A DNA stretch of 64,000 bases. It comes from Halorientalis regularis (GTDB taxonomy: Archaea > Halobacteriota > Halobacteria > Halobacteriales > Haloarculaceae). Positions 8,358-17,530 of this stretch are shown here, in pieces. Below the pieces are notes generated by a model that saw only the letters and a list, made by a program, of their open reading frames with translations, did no database searches and was not told the origin of the DNA. Position numbers and translations under genes: made by a program. Positions within the stretch are counted from its first letter, which is position 1; every line of letters begins with the position of its first letter. Location: the NCBI RefSeq assembly GCF_023698535.1, contig NZ_JALJCL010000006.1:181032-245031 (forward strand). Direction: 5' to 3'.

Positions 8358-9289
8358 CAGAGGTCGAAGCTCTCGGCCAGCAGGTCGTGGTTCGGCTCGC
8401 CCAGGACGTGTGTTGGACCGCCGACCACGTCGACGGTGACCTGTGCGGGCGCGAAGACGGACTCGGGCACGTCGTAGAACTCCCAGTCGGCCTCCTCGAA
8501 GATCTCGGCGAACGGGCGGTCGTACTCGTCGGTCGCGCTGGAGGGGACCTCGTCGAAGCGGTCGAACTCCTGATCGACGACGAGATGGGCGCGGCCCCCG
8601 TAGGCCAGTGCGTCGTTGGTGCGGGCGATGGCGGTCTCCTCGTCGTCGCCGACGGGCGCGACCGGCGCGGTGGCCGACACCGAGAGCACGTCCAGCGGGT
8701 CGTAGCCCAGTTCCGAGAGGCGGAAGACGGCGAGTTCGGCGGCGCGGGCGGCCATCGTGACGCTGCCCGTGATGCTGGCGCTGGAGAAGGCGGGCAGGAA
8801 GGCGCCGCTCTCGGGGACGCCCGCGACCTCGGCGACGTGTTCGGCGACGGATTCATCAGGCACCTGGTCGCTCTCGACGGCCAGCACGGCGAAGTCGAAC
8901 TCGTCGCGGTAGCCGACCCGCTGGAACACGTCTTCCTCGGCGACCAGCGCACGAGCGGGGCCGCTCCCCAGTCCCTCGAAGCCCTCCAGCGAGAGTTCCC
9001 AGCCAGCCTTCTGCCCGCAGAGCAGTGCCAGCGCCGGGTGATCGGTCGACAGTTCGACGTGGGTCAGGGGCGCACCGGCCACGGTGTCGACGGTCGTCGA
9101 GACCGTCGAGAGGCCAGCGGTCGCGATCTCCGTGAGCAAGAGGCCGGCCTCCAGGCCGCCGGGGATCTCCACCCCGAAATCCAGTACCACTGCCTCGTTG
9201 TCGAGGCGGGAGACGGCGACGTTCAACTCGTCGGCGAAGTCGATAGCCTCGTCGACGAGATCCGTCGCCATCCGGTTCAGACTCTCCAT
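8357..9289 (-). CDS. mch: Methenyltetrahydromethanopterin cyclohydrolase
   Basis: 310 residues, the usual length for Mch. Recognisable segments are MESLNRMATDLVDEA at the start, HVELSTDHPALALLCGQKAG, SSASITGSVTMAARAAEL, ALAYGGRAHLVVDQE and a C-terminal LGEPNHDLLAESF. The enzyme interconverts methenyl- and formyl-tetrahydromethanopterin-type C1 carriers. Haloarchaea keep it although they are not methanogens, where it probably serves C1/folate interconversion. ATG 9287-9289 was chosen over an in-frame upstream start 21 nt away. It is followed without a gap by the hypothetical gene at 7875. Confidence 0.93.
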   Translation of the reverse strand: MESLNRMATDLVDEAIDFADELNVAVSRLDNEAVVLDFGVEIPGGLEAGLLLTEIATAGLSTVSTTVDTVAGAPLTHVELSTDHPALALLCGQKAGWELSLEGFEGLGSGPARALVAEEDVFQRVGYRDEFDFAVLAVESDQVPDESVAEHVAEVAGVPESGAFLPAFSSASITGSVTMAARAAELAVFRLSELGYDPLDVLSVSATAPVAPVGDDEETAIARTNDALAYGGRAHLVVDQEFDRFDEVPSSATDEYDRPFAEIFEEADWEFYDVPESVFAPAQVTVDVVGGPTHVLGEPNHDLLAESFDL

Positions 9290-9313
9290 ACCTCCGCTTG
9301 TGCGCGCCACCCT

Positions 9314-9634
9314 TTAGGCGTCCGGGTCCCGGTCGCTCCGGGCCGGTCTGCCGAGTGCGTCTTCGACCCCCGCGACCTTCTCCTCGGCCGACTGGCGGGT
9401 GCGCTTGTCGTCGATCTTCAGGACCGTGCTCACCCGGTCGGCGTCGACGGCCTCGTGAGCGGCCTGTGCGGCCGCGAACAACTCGCCGATCTCCTCGGCC
9501 TCGATGGTCGTACCCATCGGCGTGGTCTCGTAGGCCACGTCGAACTCCTCCAGGGCGTCGACGGCCGCGGCGACTTCCTCGGCCATACTCCCCTCGATCA
9601 CCGGTGCGACACTCAGGAATCCGACGACTGTCAT
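9314..9634 (-). CDS. Thiamine-binding protein, MTH1187/YkoF-like (DUF77)
   Basis: 106 residues. The ferredoxin-like MTH1187/UPF0045 fold is recognised from the pattern VGFLSVAPVIEGSMAEEVAA, then TTPMGTTIEAEEIGELF and VSTVLKIDDKR. Family members bind thiamine or its pyrimidine part and form tetramers. ATG 9632-9634 was selected as the family start; an upstream in-frame start adds 17 residues. It lies directly upstream of mch in the same orientation (24 nt gap) and may be co-transcribed. Confidence 0.85.
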   Translation of the reverse strand: MTVVGFLSVAPVIEGSMAEEVAAAVDALEEFDVAYETTPMGTTIEAEEIGELFAAAQAAHEAVDADRVSTVLKIDDKRTRQSAEEKVAGVEDALGRPARSDRDPDA

Positions 9635-9735
9635 GGGTGGGCGTGAGAGCGGCGCGAACAAAAGCCCGCGCTCGACCGGCGACACGTGTCAGACATGTGA
9701 AAAACACTATGTCAATCGCGTGTGAGAGCGACGAC

Positions 9736-10656
9736 ATGGATTCAGAGTTCACACGACGGCGTGCGTTGCGACTGGGCGCGGTGACGGCGAGTGTCGGAGC
9801 GGTCGGCAGTGTCGCCGGCTGTAACTCCATTCCGTTTCTCGGCGGGGGCGGGAAGACGCTCGCGTACAACAACGCGCTGTTCGCGCCGGGCGACGTTCCG
9901 GGGACCGACGAGGGGTACGTGTTCACCTACAGCGACTACGAGATCCTCCGGAACAACGAGGACAACCTCGAAAACGGCACGGCGACCTACGAGGACGACA
10001 CGGAATCGTTCCCGTTCGAGCAGATGGGCGTCGACTTCGATAGCACGGACGCCAACCTGGCGATCCTGGCGGTCGGCGGCCACACCACGGGGAGTTTCGA
10101 GGCGAGCGACGTTGGCTCGTCGCTGGAGAGCAACGGCTTCAGCGAGGACGGCAGTTACAGCGGCTACACCCTGTACGCGGGCGAGGAGCGGACCGTCGGC
10201 GTCAAAGATGGGGCGGCGGTGTACGCGACTGCCCGGGACACTGCGGGGTACGACCGGGGGAGCGCGGTCGAGACCATCGTCGACACGAAGGCTGGCGAGG
10301 GGAACCGCTACGCCGAGACCGACGAGGAGTACTCGGCGCTGGACGAACACGTCTACGACGACGCGGTGATCGCCGTCGGCGGCACGGGCGGTCTGATCGA
10401 GTTCTTCGCTGGCGATATCGAGAACGTCGTCGGGTGGGCCATCAGCGGTCGGATCGACGGCGGCACCCAGTACGTCAAGAGCGCACACGTCTTCGGGAGC
10501 GAGAGCGACGCGAACACCGACGCGGTCGACCAGTGGGCTCAGGACAGCAGCCTGTTCGCGGACGCGACCGACCTCTCGACCTCACAGGACGGCCGCGTCG
10601 TGACCGTCGAAGGGACCGGGGAGACGTTCGGCGGGACCGGCGCGGATCAAGGGTAG
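9736..10656 (+). CDS. Tat-exported lipoprotein of unknown function
   Basis: 306 residues. Signal peptide with twin arginines (FTRRRALRLGA) and a lipobox ending in VAGC at about residue 30, so it is probably exported folded and lipid-anchored outside the membrane. The mature part is acidic with no catalytic motif recognised. Its middle (SGYTLYAGEERTVGVKDGA, then YAETDEEYSALDEHVYDD) parallels the lipoprotein at 61619, so the two look like distant paralogues. ATG 9736 gives a compact signal peptide; an in-frame ATG 27 nt upstream is possible. Confidence 0.78.
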   Translation: MDSEFTRRRALRLGAVTASVGAVGSVAGCNSIPFLGGGGKTLAYNNALFAPGDVPGTDEGYVFTYSDYEILRNNEDNLENGTATYEDDTESFPFEQMGVDFDSTDANLAILAVGGHTTGSFEASDVGSSLESNGFSEDGSYSGYTLYAGEERTVGVKDGAAVYATARDTAGYDRGSAVETIVDTKAGEGNRYAETDEEYSALDEHVYDDAVIAVGGTGGLIEFFAGDIENVVGWAISGRIDGGTQYVKSAHVFGSESDANTDAVDQWAQDSSLFADATDLSTSQDGRVVTVEGTGETFGGTGADQG

Positions 10657-10707
10657 TAACCGACGCGTCCCGGTGCCGGTAAGTGGCCCGCCTGCGACCG
10701 CCCGGGC

Positions 10708-11595
10708 ATGACCGACCACGAGCGGACCGTCGCGGCGAACGGGCTCGACTTCGCCGTGCGCGAACACGGCGACGGCGACCGGCTAGCACTCTGTCTCCAC
10801 GGCTTCCCCGACGACGCCGGGTCGATGGACCCGCTGGCGGAACGGCTCGCCGACGCCGGCTTCACCGCCGTCGCGCCGTACATGCGTGGCTACGGCCCGA
10901 CCGACGCAGCACCGGAGTCCGACTACAGCGCTCGCGCGCTGGGGGCCGACGCGGTCGCACTGGCCGACCGACTGGTCGAGGACGACGGCTACGACGACGC
11001 CGTCCTCGTGGGCCACGACTGGGGCGCAGTCGCGGGCTACAGCGCGGCGCGGCTCGATCCCGACCGCTTCTCGGCGATGGCGACGATGGCAGTCCCGCCG
11101 CGGTTCGGCGCGGCCATCTGGAACCACCCCACGCAGTTCCTGCGGAGCTGGTACGTCTGGTTCTTCCAGCTCCCGGGCCTGGCCGAGCGGACGCTCCGTC
11201 GGGACGATTTCGCCATGATCGAAGTGCTGTGGAACCTCTGGAGTCCGGGCTGGGACTACCCCGAGGAACGCATCGAATCGGTCACGGAGACCTTCCGGAC
11301 CGACGGGACCGCCGACGCGGCCCTGCAGTACTACCGCCAGTTCGTCAATCCCTTGGTGTCCGACCTGTTCCGGAACGGCCGGCCCGACCCCGACGACACC
11401 TCACCCATCGCAGTCCCCGGGCTGGTGATCGCAGGGGCCGACGACGGCTGTATCGGGCCGGAACTGTTCGCGGACGCGGGCGACGCGTTCGCGGCCGACG
11501 CCCGCGTCGTCCGGATCCGGGACGCCGGACACTTCGTGCACCAGGAACAGCCGGACGTGGTGGCCGAGGAAGTGATCGAGTTCTGCAGTGCGTGA
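10708..11595 (+). CDS. Alpha/beta hydrolase, epoxide hydrolase-like
   Basis: 295 residues. The oxyanion-region motif HGFPD is at 31-35, and the nucleophile elbow VGHDWGA places the nucleophile as Asp104 rather than Ser. An acidic residue lies after strand 7 (GADDGC) and the catalytic His is His275 in DAGHFVHQEQP. A nucleophilic Asp with a GHDWG elbow is typical of epoxide hydrolases and haloalkane dehalogenases. The physiological substrate is unknown. Monocistronic; a lipoprotein gene precedes it and homoserine kinase follows. Confidence 0.85.
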   Translation: MTDHERTVAANGLDFAVREHGDGDRLALCLHGFPDDAGSMDPLAERLADAGFTAVAPYMRGYGPTDAAPESDYSARALGADAVALADRLVEDDGYDDAVLVGHDWGAVAGYSAARLDPDRFSAMATMAVPPRFGAAIWNHPTQFLRSWYVWFFQLPGLAERTLRRDDFAMIEVLWNLWSPGWDYPEERIESVTETFRTDGTADAALQYYRQFVNPLVSDLFRNGRPDPDDTSPIAVPGLVIAGADDGCIGPELFADAGDAFAADARVVRIRDAGHFVHQEQPDVVAEEVIEFCSA

Positions 11596-11629
11596 CGGTG
11601 TGACACGGCGAAAACCCCGGAGTCCGCTA

Positions 11630-11637
11630 CCTTTTTG
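11630..11637 (+). promoter_or_regulatory. TATA-like box of thrB
   Basis: CCTTTTTG centred about 28 nt before the ATG at 11662, consistent with a leaderless start. Confidence 0.5.
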
Positions 11638-11661
11638 CCGGCCCTGACGGAAGCCACGTGC

Positions 11662-12537
11662 ATGCTCACCGTCCGGGCGCCGGCCACGAGCGCGAACCTC
11701 GGGAGTGGCTTCGACGTGTTCGGGGTCGCCCTCGACCGCCCGGCGGACGTGGTTCGTGTCGAGACGGCCGACGAGATCAGCATCGAGGTCACCGGCGTCG
11801 GCAGCCAGTACATCCCCGAAGACCCCGACAAGAACACCGTCGGGGCCGTCGCCGAGGCACTCGACGCCCCCGCCCGCATCGAGATCGACAAGGGCGTGCG
11901 CCCGGCCTCGGGGCTGGGCTCGTCGGCCGCCAGCGCCGCCGCGGCCGCCGTCGGACTGAACGAACTGTACGACCGGGGCCACTCCCGCGAGGAACTGGTC
12001 CCCATCGCCGCCAAGGGGGAGGCCGTCGTCTCCGGCGACGCTCACGACGACAACGTGGCCCCGTCGATCATGGGCGGGTTCACCATCGCGACCGACGACG
12101 GCGTCACGAAGGTCGACGCCGACATCCCGCTGGTGGCCTGCCTCCCGGATATCGTCGTCTCCACGCGTGACGCCCGCCGGGTCGTCCCCGAGTCGGCCCG
12201 GGTCGACCAGTTAGTGGAGACCGTCGGCTGGGCCGCGACGCTGACGACGGGCATGCACCGCGACGACCCCGACCTCGTCGGCGAAGGGATGAACGACACC
12301 GTCGTCACGCCCGCCCGCGCCGAGTTGATCGACGGGTACAGTCAGGTCCGGGACGCCGCCCTCGACGCCGGCGCGACCGGCGTCACGATCAGCGGTGCCG
12401 GCCCGACCGTGATCGCCGCCTGCGAGGACGGCGACCGCCGGGCCGTCGGCACCGCGATGATCGACCAGTTCAACGCGGTCGGCGTCGAGGCCCGCGTCTA
12501 CCAGACCGAGATCGGCGACGGCGCGACGCTGTTCTAA
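11662..12537 (+). CDS. thrB: Homoserine kinase
   Basis: 291 residues of the GHMP kinase family. The N-terminal MLTVRAPATSANLGSGFDVF and the phosphate-binding loop PASGLGSSAAS (81-91) are characteristic of ThrB, and the C-terminal GHMP motif is TGVTISGAGPTVIA. It phosphorylates L-homoserine with ATP in threonine synthesis. ATG 11662 was chosen because a TATA-like box lies about 28 nt upstream; the longer in-frame TTG start at 11635 would lie within that box. No other threonine gene is adjacent. Confidence 0.94.
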   Translation: MLTVRAPATSANLGSGFDVFGVALDRPADVVRVETADEISIEVTGVGSQYIPEDPDKNTVGAVAEALDAPARIEIDKGVRPASGLGSSAASAAAAAVGLNELYDRGHSREELVPIAAKGEAVVSGDAHDDNVAPSIMGGFTIATDDGVTKVDADIPLVACLPDIVVSTRDARRVVPESARVDQLVETVGWAATLTTGMHRDDPDLVGEGMNDTVVTPARAELIDGYSQVRDAALDAGATGVTISGAGPTVIAACEDGDRRAVGTAMIDQFNAVGVEARVYQTEIGDGATLF

Positions 12538-12546
12538 AAATCCGCG

Positions 12547-14553
12547 CTACCAGCGCTGCCGTTCGCTCTCGTTGATCCAGCGGAACCGCTCCTCGCCGGT
12601 GGTCGCCTCCGTGTCGGACTCCGCTGTGCCCGGTTCCTGCCAGGCGACACAGAGACTGCCACCGACGATGCCGACCAGCATGCCGATGACGAGGCCGCCG
12701 AAGGCACCGATCAGCGAGAGGATGGACATGGCGATGCCGGTGACGCCGATCAGCGTCGAGAGCTGTGGTTTGACGATGGCGAAGACGCCACAGGCCACGA
12801 CCATGGCCGCGAAGACGATGCCCAGCGCCGAGTAGGACGGCCCCTGGGTCGCGGGGATCATCTGGAGCCGGATCGGAATGGCGGCGATGATCATGCCACC
12901 CAGCACCAGTAGCGTGCCGCCGGCGAAAGGACGCCGGGACCGCCAGCGGGCGAACGCTCCCGGCTGGGTCCCCAGCTGTTCTTCCTCCTCGACGATCCGC
13001 TCGTCGCCGCCCAGGGAGGGGAGGCTGAGGTCCACGTCGCCGAGGATCAGCCCGTAGCCGGTCCCGAGGAGCTGGCCGTAGAGGACGAACGCGACGACGA
13101 TCAGCGGCCCGGTCGTCGGGAGGACGCCCAGCAGTGACCCGCCGTAGAAGGCGACGCCGACGAGCAGGCCGAAGCCCAGCCCCATGCTCCCGGCGGTCAC
13201 CGCGAGCGCGGCCCGGGTCAGCAGGGGCACCAGCAGTTTCTGGGTGAGCGTCGAGCGCCGCGAGAACATGATCACCGTGTTCGTGAAGTCGTTGATCGTC
13301 CGGGAGACGTAGGCGACGAAGGCCAGTCCCAGCGCGACCGACATGGCCATCCAGATACCGAAGCCGGTGGAGATGCCGGTCGCGCCCAACGTGGACGCCA
13401 GCCCCGCGAACAGGTCGAGGCCAATCGCGAGGGCGACGAAGACCCCGCTGAGCAGGCCAGCACCGAGCGACGCGACGACACCAGCGCGGACCGCCTCGCC
13501 GGGCACGAACGTGGACGCGTCGACTTTCTCCATCATCAGGCCGTAGCCGTTCCCGAGGACCTGGCCGTACACGACAAGCGCGACCAGTCCCGCGAGGCCG
13601 AGGTTCGGGCCGACGCCGACCGCACCCAGCGCGATGACGGCCACGCCGAGGGCAGTCCCGTAGACCATCCCCATGCTCCCGGCGGTGACGGTGAGCGCCC
13701 CGCGGGTCAACAGCGGGACGAGGAGTTTCTGCGTCGCCGTCGACCGCCGCGAGAACATGATCACCGTGTTCGTGAAGTCGTTGATCGTCCGGGAGAGGAC
13801 AGCAGCGAACAGCAGGCCGAACACGAGGCCAGCGGCCACGAACAGCGCCGCCCCGAAGCGTGGGGACTGGCTCCCGACCAGTCCGGCGATCTCGGTGAGG
13901 GCCGGGTCCCCGCCGAGCAGCGAGAGGACGGCGACACCGGCGATGCCACCGCCGACGGCACCCACGAGCGCCGCGTTCTGTTCGTCGGCGGTCCGGCCGG
14001 GCTTGAACCAGTGGGCTTCGAGCAGGACGCCGTAGACGGTGCCCATCAACTGCCCGTACAGCAGGTACGCGAAGATCACGGAGAAGTCAGCCAGCGGTGG
14101 GAGCCCCGCGTTGTAGCCCAGAATCGGCAACACGATGGGCATCACGTAGCCGAAAAAGCCGTAGGCGAGGATGTGACCGTACAGCAGGCCGAACCCGCCG
14201 GCGGTGACGCCGAGTGCCGACCGCTCCAGCAGCGGCACGAGGATCTTCCGCAGAATCCCGATGTTCCGGGACATCATGATGATCGTGTTCGTGAAGTTGT
14301 GCACGGTCCGCGAGAGGAAGACGCCGAAAAGCAGCGCGAAGACCACGCAGGTCCCGATCCAGACCAGCCACCCGGTGGTGAGCCCACTCCCACCGACCAG
14401 CCAGGCGAAATACTCGAACCCCTGCGTCTTGCTTCCCTCTGGTCCCGGCAGGAACTGGATCAACAGCCCCGCCGGAACCACAGCGACCAGTGCACCGATC
14501 ACCGCTGCGACTTGCTCGTCCCGCCCGAACGTCGAGGTGATTTTCGTACTCAT
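12547..14553 (-). CDS. Large membrane protein with three internal repeats, function unknown
   Basis: 668 residues, about 16-18 predicted membrane helices. Three homologous segments each carry the motif S-R-T-(V/I)-x-(N/D)-F-T-N-T, then IM(M/F)SR, K(I/L)LVPLL and a glycine-rich helix with VTAG. They lie near 14190-14320, 13670-13800 and 13190-13320; the last two are also nearly identical as DNA around the motif. A cytoplasmic loop (near 12970-13020) and a separate C-terminal four-helix part follow. The repeat architecture suggests a channel, transporter or scaffold, but I recognise no family. ATG 14551-14553 was chosen; upstream in-frame codons overlap the promoter and an inverted repeat. Confidence 0.82.
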   Translation of the reverse strand: MSTKITSTFGRDEQVAAVIGALVAVVPAGLLIQFLPGPEGSKTQGFEYFAWLVGGSGLTTGWLVWIGTCVVFALLFGVFLSRTVHNFTNTIIMMSRNIGILRKILVPLLERSALGVTAGGFGLLYGHILAYGFFGYVMPIVLPILGYNAGLPPLADFSVIFAYLLYGQLMGTVYGVLLEAHWFKPGRTADEQNAALVGAVGGGIAGVAVLSLLGGDPALTEIAGLVGSQSPRFGAALFVAAGLVFGLLFAAVLSRTINDFTNTVIMFSRRSTATQKLLVPLLTRGALTVTAGSMGMVYGTALGVAVIALGAVGVGPNLGLAGLVALVVYGQVLGNGYGLMMEKVDASTFVPGEAVRAGVVASLGAGLLSGVFVALAIGLDLFAGLASTLGATGISTGFGIWMAMSVALGLAFVAYVSRTINDFTNTVIMFSRRSTLTQKLLVPLLTRAALAVTAGSMGLGFGLLVGVAFYGGSLLGVLPTTGPLIVVAFVLYGQLLGTGYGLILGDVDLSLPSLGGDERIVEEEEQLGTQPGAFARWRSRRPFAGGTLLVLGGMIIAAIPIRLQMIPATQGPSYSALGIVFAAMVVACGVFAIVKPQLSTLIGVTGIAMSILSLIGAFGGLVIGMLVGIVGGSLCVAWQEPGTAESDTEATTGEERFRWINESERQRW

Positions 14554-14561
14554 TATATGCC

Positions 14562-14584
14562 CCGCAAACCCCCAGGTTTTGCGG
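14562..14584. promoter_or_regulatory. Inverted repeat before the triple-repeat membrane gene
   Basis: CCGCAAA at 14562-14568 pairs with TTTGCGG at 14578-14584, 9-31 nt upstream of the start codon on the minus strand. It could be an operator or a 5'-leader hairpin. An AT-rich ATAAAAAGTA stretch further upstream (about 14614-14623) may hold the TATA box. Confidence 0.35.
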
Positions 14585-14706
14585 CTCTCTGCCCCAGACG
14601 TTCCACAGTCGGCATAAAAAGTATTCTGCACCTATTGACCGGCACTTTAAGCTATCGCGGGGGCGCGCCGGGTCCCGGAATCAGGGAGGTGTCTGCCGGC
14701 GACAGA

Positions 14707-15924
14707 TCAGTCCGTCGAGTCGTCACACTCGGCGCCGTCCGGCCGGACGGTCTCGCTTCGGCCGTCGTCGACGCGGAAGCCACCGGTCTCGGCCCGGCCC
14801 GAGAGTTCCCGCTGGGGGTAGGGAATCGTGATGCCCTCGCGGTCGAACGCCGTCTTGACCCGCTCGACGACCCGGGCCTGAGCACGCCAGCGTTTCGGCG
14901 GTGTCGGGTGTTCAATCCAGAACCGCATCTCTAGCACGACCGCCGAGTCACCGAAATCTCGGGGGAAGACGTGGGGCCTCGGCGTCTCTTCGACCTGATC
15001 GACGGTCTCGATGGCTTCGGTGGCGACCTCGGCGGCAGTCGCCGGGTCGGCCTCGTATTCGATGCCCACGTCGACGCGCAGACGGAGGCGGCCCTTCTGG
15101 CTCCGATTGGTGATGGCCCGGTCGGCCACCCTGTCGTTCGGGATGACGACGAACTCCCCGTCGAAGTTCTCCAGGCGCGTGTTGATGATCGTGATGTCGG
15201 TGACGACGCCCGCCTCGTCGCCGACCTCGACCCAGTCGCCGATTTCGAAGGGTCGGGAGAACATCAACACGAAGCCCGCGATCAGCGAACCCAGCGTCTG
15301 CCGGGCGGCCAGCCCGACGACGATGCCCAGGAATCCCGCCCCGACCAGCAGACCACCGAGGTCGACGCCCCAGAAGCCCAGCAGGACGAACGCGACGACC
15401 ACGAGCAGCCCGATCTGCCCGACCCGGGTGACGATCTGCTCCTGGTGGGCGGTCATCCGGTCGGCCTCCCGGCTGAACGCGGCCACGGCGTCTTCGAGCA
15501 GGCCCATCCCGACGTAGGCACCGACTACCAGCAGACCGGTGAACACCCACGCGAGCACGTCGCCTACCGAGAACTGCACGAGCGTGTAAGCCTGTGTGAC
15601 GAGCCACTGCTGGTTCCAGATCACCAGCAGCGTCCCTCCCGTGACGAGACAGATGCCGACCTGGAGCGACCGGAGCAGGAGGACGACCGGCGTCGTCACC
15701 GGGAATCGGTCGTTGACCTGGCCGACGAAGTCGTCGATGGCTCCGCCGAGGTACCGCTGTGCGACGAGTCGCCTGCACTGCCGGAGCAGAAAGGGGACGG
15801 CCAGCGCGGCGAGGGCGATGGCCGCGAGCGCGAGGACGACACTGGCGAGGAGTCGCTCCTCGGTCGAGGACAGACGGCCGAGGACGGATCCGAACTGGGC
15901 GACGAGCGGTAGATACGCGGGCAC
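14707..15924 (-). CDS. Mechanosensitive ion channel, MscS family
   Basis: 405 residues. Several N-terminal membrane helices are followed by the pore helix and beta domain typical of MscS: GVDLGGLLVGAGFLGIVVGL, then LAARQTLGSLIAGFVLMFSR and PFEIGDWVEVGD. The cytoplasmic beta and alpha/beta domains follow (VVIPNDRVADRAITN). It would open under membrane tension and release solutes on osmotic downshock. The start is GTG 15922-15924. The C-terminal tail beyond the vestibule is acidic and short. Confidence 0.92.
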   Translation of the reverse strand: MPAYLPLVAQFGSVLGRLSSTEERLLASVVLALAAIALAALAVPFLLRQCRRLVAQRYLGGAIDDFVGQVNDRFPVTTPVVLLLRSLQVGICLVTGGTLLVIWNQQWLVTQAYTLVQFSVGDVLAWVFTGLLVVGAYVGMGLLEDAVAAFSREADRMTAHQEQIVTRVGQIGLLVVVAFVLLGFWGVDLGGLLVGAGFLGIVVGLAARQTLGSLIAGFVLMFSRPFEIGDWVEVGDEAGVVTDITIINTRLENFDGEFVVIPNDRVADRAITNRSQKGRLRLRVDVGIEYEADPATAAEVATEAIETVDQVEETPRPHVFPRDFGDSAVVLEMRFWIEHPTPPKRWRAQARVVERVKTAFDREGITIPYPQRELSGRAETGGFRVDDGRSETVRPDGAECDDSTD

Positions 15925-16000
15925 TAGTCACCGCGTACGGCGACGGAAACGCAAAAGACGCCCGTGTGTATCGCGGGCCGAAAGGCGGTACCGGCCCCAC

Positions 16001-16504
16001 TCAGTCCAGCGACCGTTCGAGGAATCGCCGTCGGAGTTCCGCGTCGGGGACGGGACACTCCTCCTTCTTGCCGAACACCTGATACCGGTGGTCGCCGACG
16101 AAATCGTAGACGCGGTCCCTGACACCTTCGGGGACGGCCATCAGTGCGTACAGGAGCGGGAGCGGGCCGTCCAGTTCCCGGCAGACCCGGAGCGCAGCCT
16201 CGGATTTCGTGTAGTAATCGTCGCCGTCGATCAGGACGATGGAGTCGAAGTAGTCCTGGTCCAGTCCGTGCCGGGTCAGCAGTTCTCGGCCGACCGGGGA
16301 CTGGAGGGGTGCGAACCGAAAGTGGCCCGTGTCGTCGAACTTCACGAGTAGTCTGAGCGAGCGGTTACAGAGGTTGCAGACGCCGTCGAACAGGAGGACC
16401 GGGCGCTGGATCTCGTCGGCGATCTCGGCGGGGTCGCGGTCCGGGTCGGTCTCGCCGCTGTCGCCGCCAGTCCTGTCCCGCTGTTCGCCTGCGTCTTCAC
16501 TCAT
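16001..16504 (-). CDS. Thiol-disulfide oxidoreductase DCC family protein (DUF393)
   Basis: 167 residues. The family signature FDGVCNLCNRSL has Cys43 and Cys46 as the CxxC pair, followed by FRFAPLQSPVGRELL and DGDDYYTKSEAALRV, all typical of the DCC family. A disordered acidic N-terminal stretch of about 30 residues precedes the domain. It is a predicted thioredoxin-like redox protein with unknown partners. Its start is 6 nt from the 3' end of pdxS on the same strand, so the two genes are probably co-transcribed. Confidence 0.88.
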   Translation of the reverse strand: MSEDAGEQRDRTGGDSGETDPDRDPAEIADEIQRPVLLFDGVCNLCNRSLRLLVKFDDTGHFRFAPLQSPVGRELLTRHGLDQDYFDSIVLIDGDDYYTKSEAALRVCRELDGPLPLLYALMAVPEGVRDRVYDFVGDHRYQVFGKKEECPVPDAELRRRFLERSLD

Positions 16505-16510
16505 GACAGG

Positions 16511-17419
16511 TTAGACGCCGCGACCCTGCAGTTTCTCTTCCTCCGGCAGGTCGGCATTGGCGTCGCCTTTCATGCCCGAGCCGATGTTCGAGGAGATTTC
16601 GGCCAGCTTTTCCGGGTCGTCCCAGTTGTTGACCGCTTCGACGATGGCGGTCCCCATCGCCTCGGGGTCTTCCGCGCCGAAGATGCCCGAACCGACGAAG
16701 ATGCCGTCACAGCCGTGGTGCATCATCAGGGCGGCGTCAGCGGGCGTCGCGATGCCGCCGGCCGCGAAGTTGACCACGGGGAGCCGCCCCATCTCGGCGG
16801 TCTCGTGGACCAGGTCGATGGGTGCCTCGTGTTCGCGGGCCCACTTCTCGCGCTCCTCGTGGGTCATCCCCTTCAGTTTGCGGATGGAACTCTTGATGTT
16901 GCGCTGGTGGTGGACGGCCTGGTTCACGTCGCCGGTACCGGCCTCGCCCTTGGTGCGGATCATGGCCGCGCCCTCGTGGATGCGCCTGAGCGCCTCCTGG
17001 AGGTTGCGCGCGCCACAGACGAACGGCGAGGTGAACTCGCGCTTGTCGATGTGGTAGCGGTCGTCGGCCGGCGTCAGCACCTCGCTCTCGTCGATCATGT
17101 CCGCGCCCACGGCCTCGAGGATCTGTGCCTCCTTGGTGTGGCCGATGCGGGATTTCCCCATCACCGGGATGGAGACCTCGTCGATGATAGCCTCGAGCGA
17201 GGCTGGATCGGCCATCCGGGCGACTCCGCCGCGCTTGCGGATGTCTGCCGGCACGGCTTCGAGGTTCATCACCGCCACGGCACCGACATCTTCGGCGATG
17301 CGGGCCTGCTGGCGGTCGACGACGTCCATGATGACGCCGCCTTTCTGCATCTTCGCGAACCCGCGCTTGACCAACTCGGTCCCGCGACGGAGCTCCTCCA
17401 GATCAGTCGCCTCTGACAT
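16511..17419 (-). CDS. pdxS: Pyridoxal 5'-phosphate synthase subunit PdxS
   Basis: 302 residues with the (beta/alpha)8 fold of PdxS/SNZ. Conserved blocks: [16 protein letters not shown], the phosphate-site region [48 protein letters not shown] and [18 protein letters not shown], followed by the phosphate loop GSGIF. It condenses ribose 5-phosphate, glyceraldehyde 3-phosphate and ammonia into PLP; ammonia comes from the glutaminase PdxT, which is not adjacent here. ATG 17417-17419 lies about 28 nt from a TTAAG-type TATA box on the minus strand. Confidence 0.96.
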   Translation of the reverse strand: MSEATDLEELRRGTELVKRGFAKMQKGGVIMDVVDRQQARIAEDVGAVAVMNLEAVPADIRKRGGVARMADPASLEAIIDEVSIPVMGKSRIGHTKEAQILEAVGADMIDESEVLTPADDRYHIDKREFTSPFVCGARNLQEALRRIHEGAAMIRTKGEAGTGDVNQAVHHQRNIKSSIRKLKGMTHEEREKWAREHEAPIDLVHETAEMGRLPVVNFAAGGIATPADAALMMHHGCDGIFVGSGIFGAEDPEAMGTAIVEAVNNWDDPEKLAEISSNIGSGMKGDANADLPEEEKLQGRGV

Positions 17420-17443
17420 ACCCCACGCTAGGGGTTTCACGCA

Positions 17444-17450
17444 CTTAACC
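17444..17450 (-). promoter_or_regulatory. TATA-like box of pdxS
   Basis: GGTTAAG on the minus strand, centred about 28 nt upstream of the pdxS ATG. Confidence 0.5.
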
Positions 17451-17530
17451 CGTGTCCTTTCCAGAAAAACGGAACCACGACCGCACCGGCCTCCGATACC
17501 GTTTTGCCACCGTCGGCCCATCCTCCCCGC

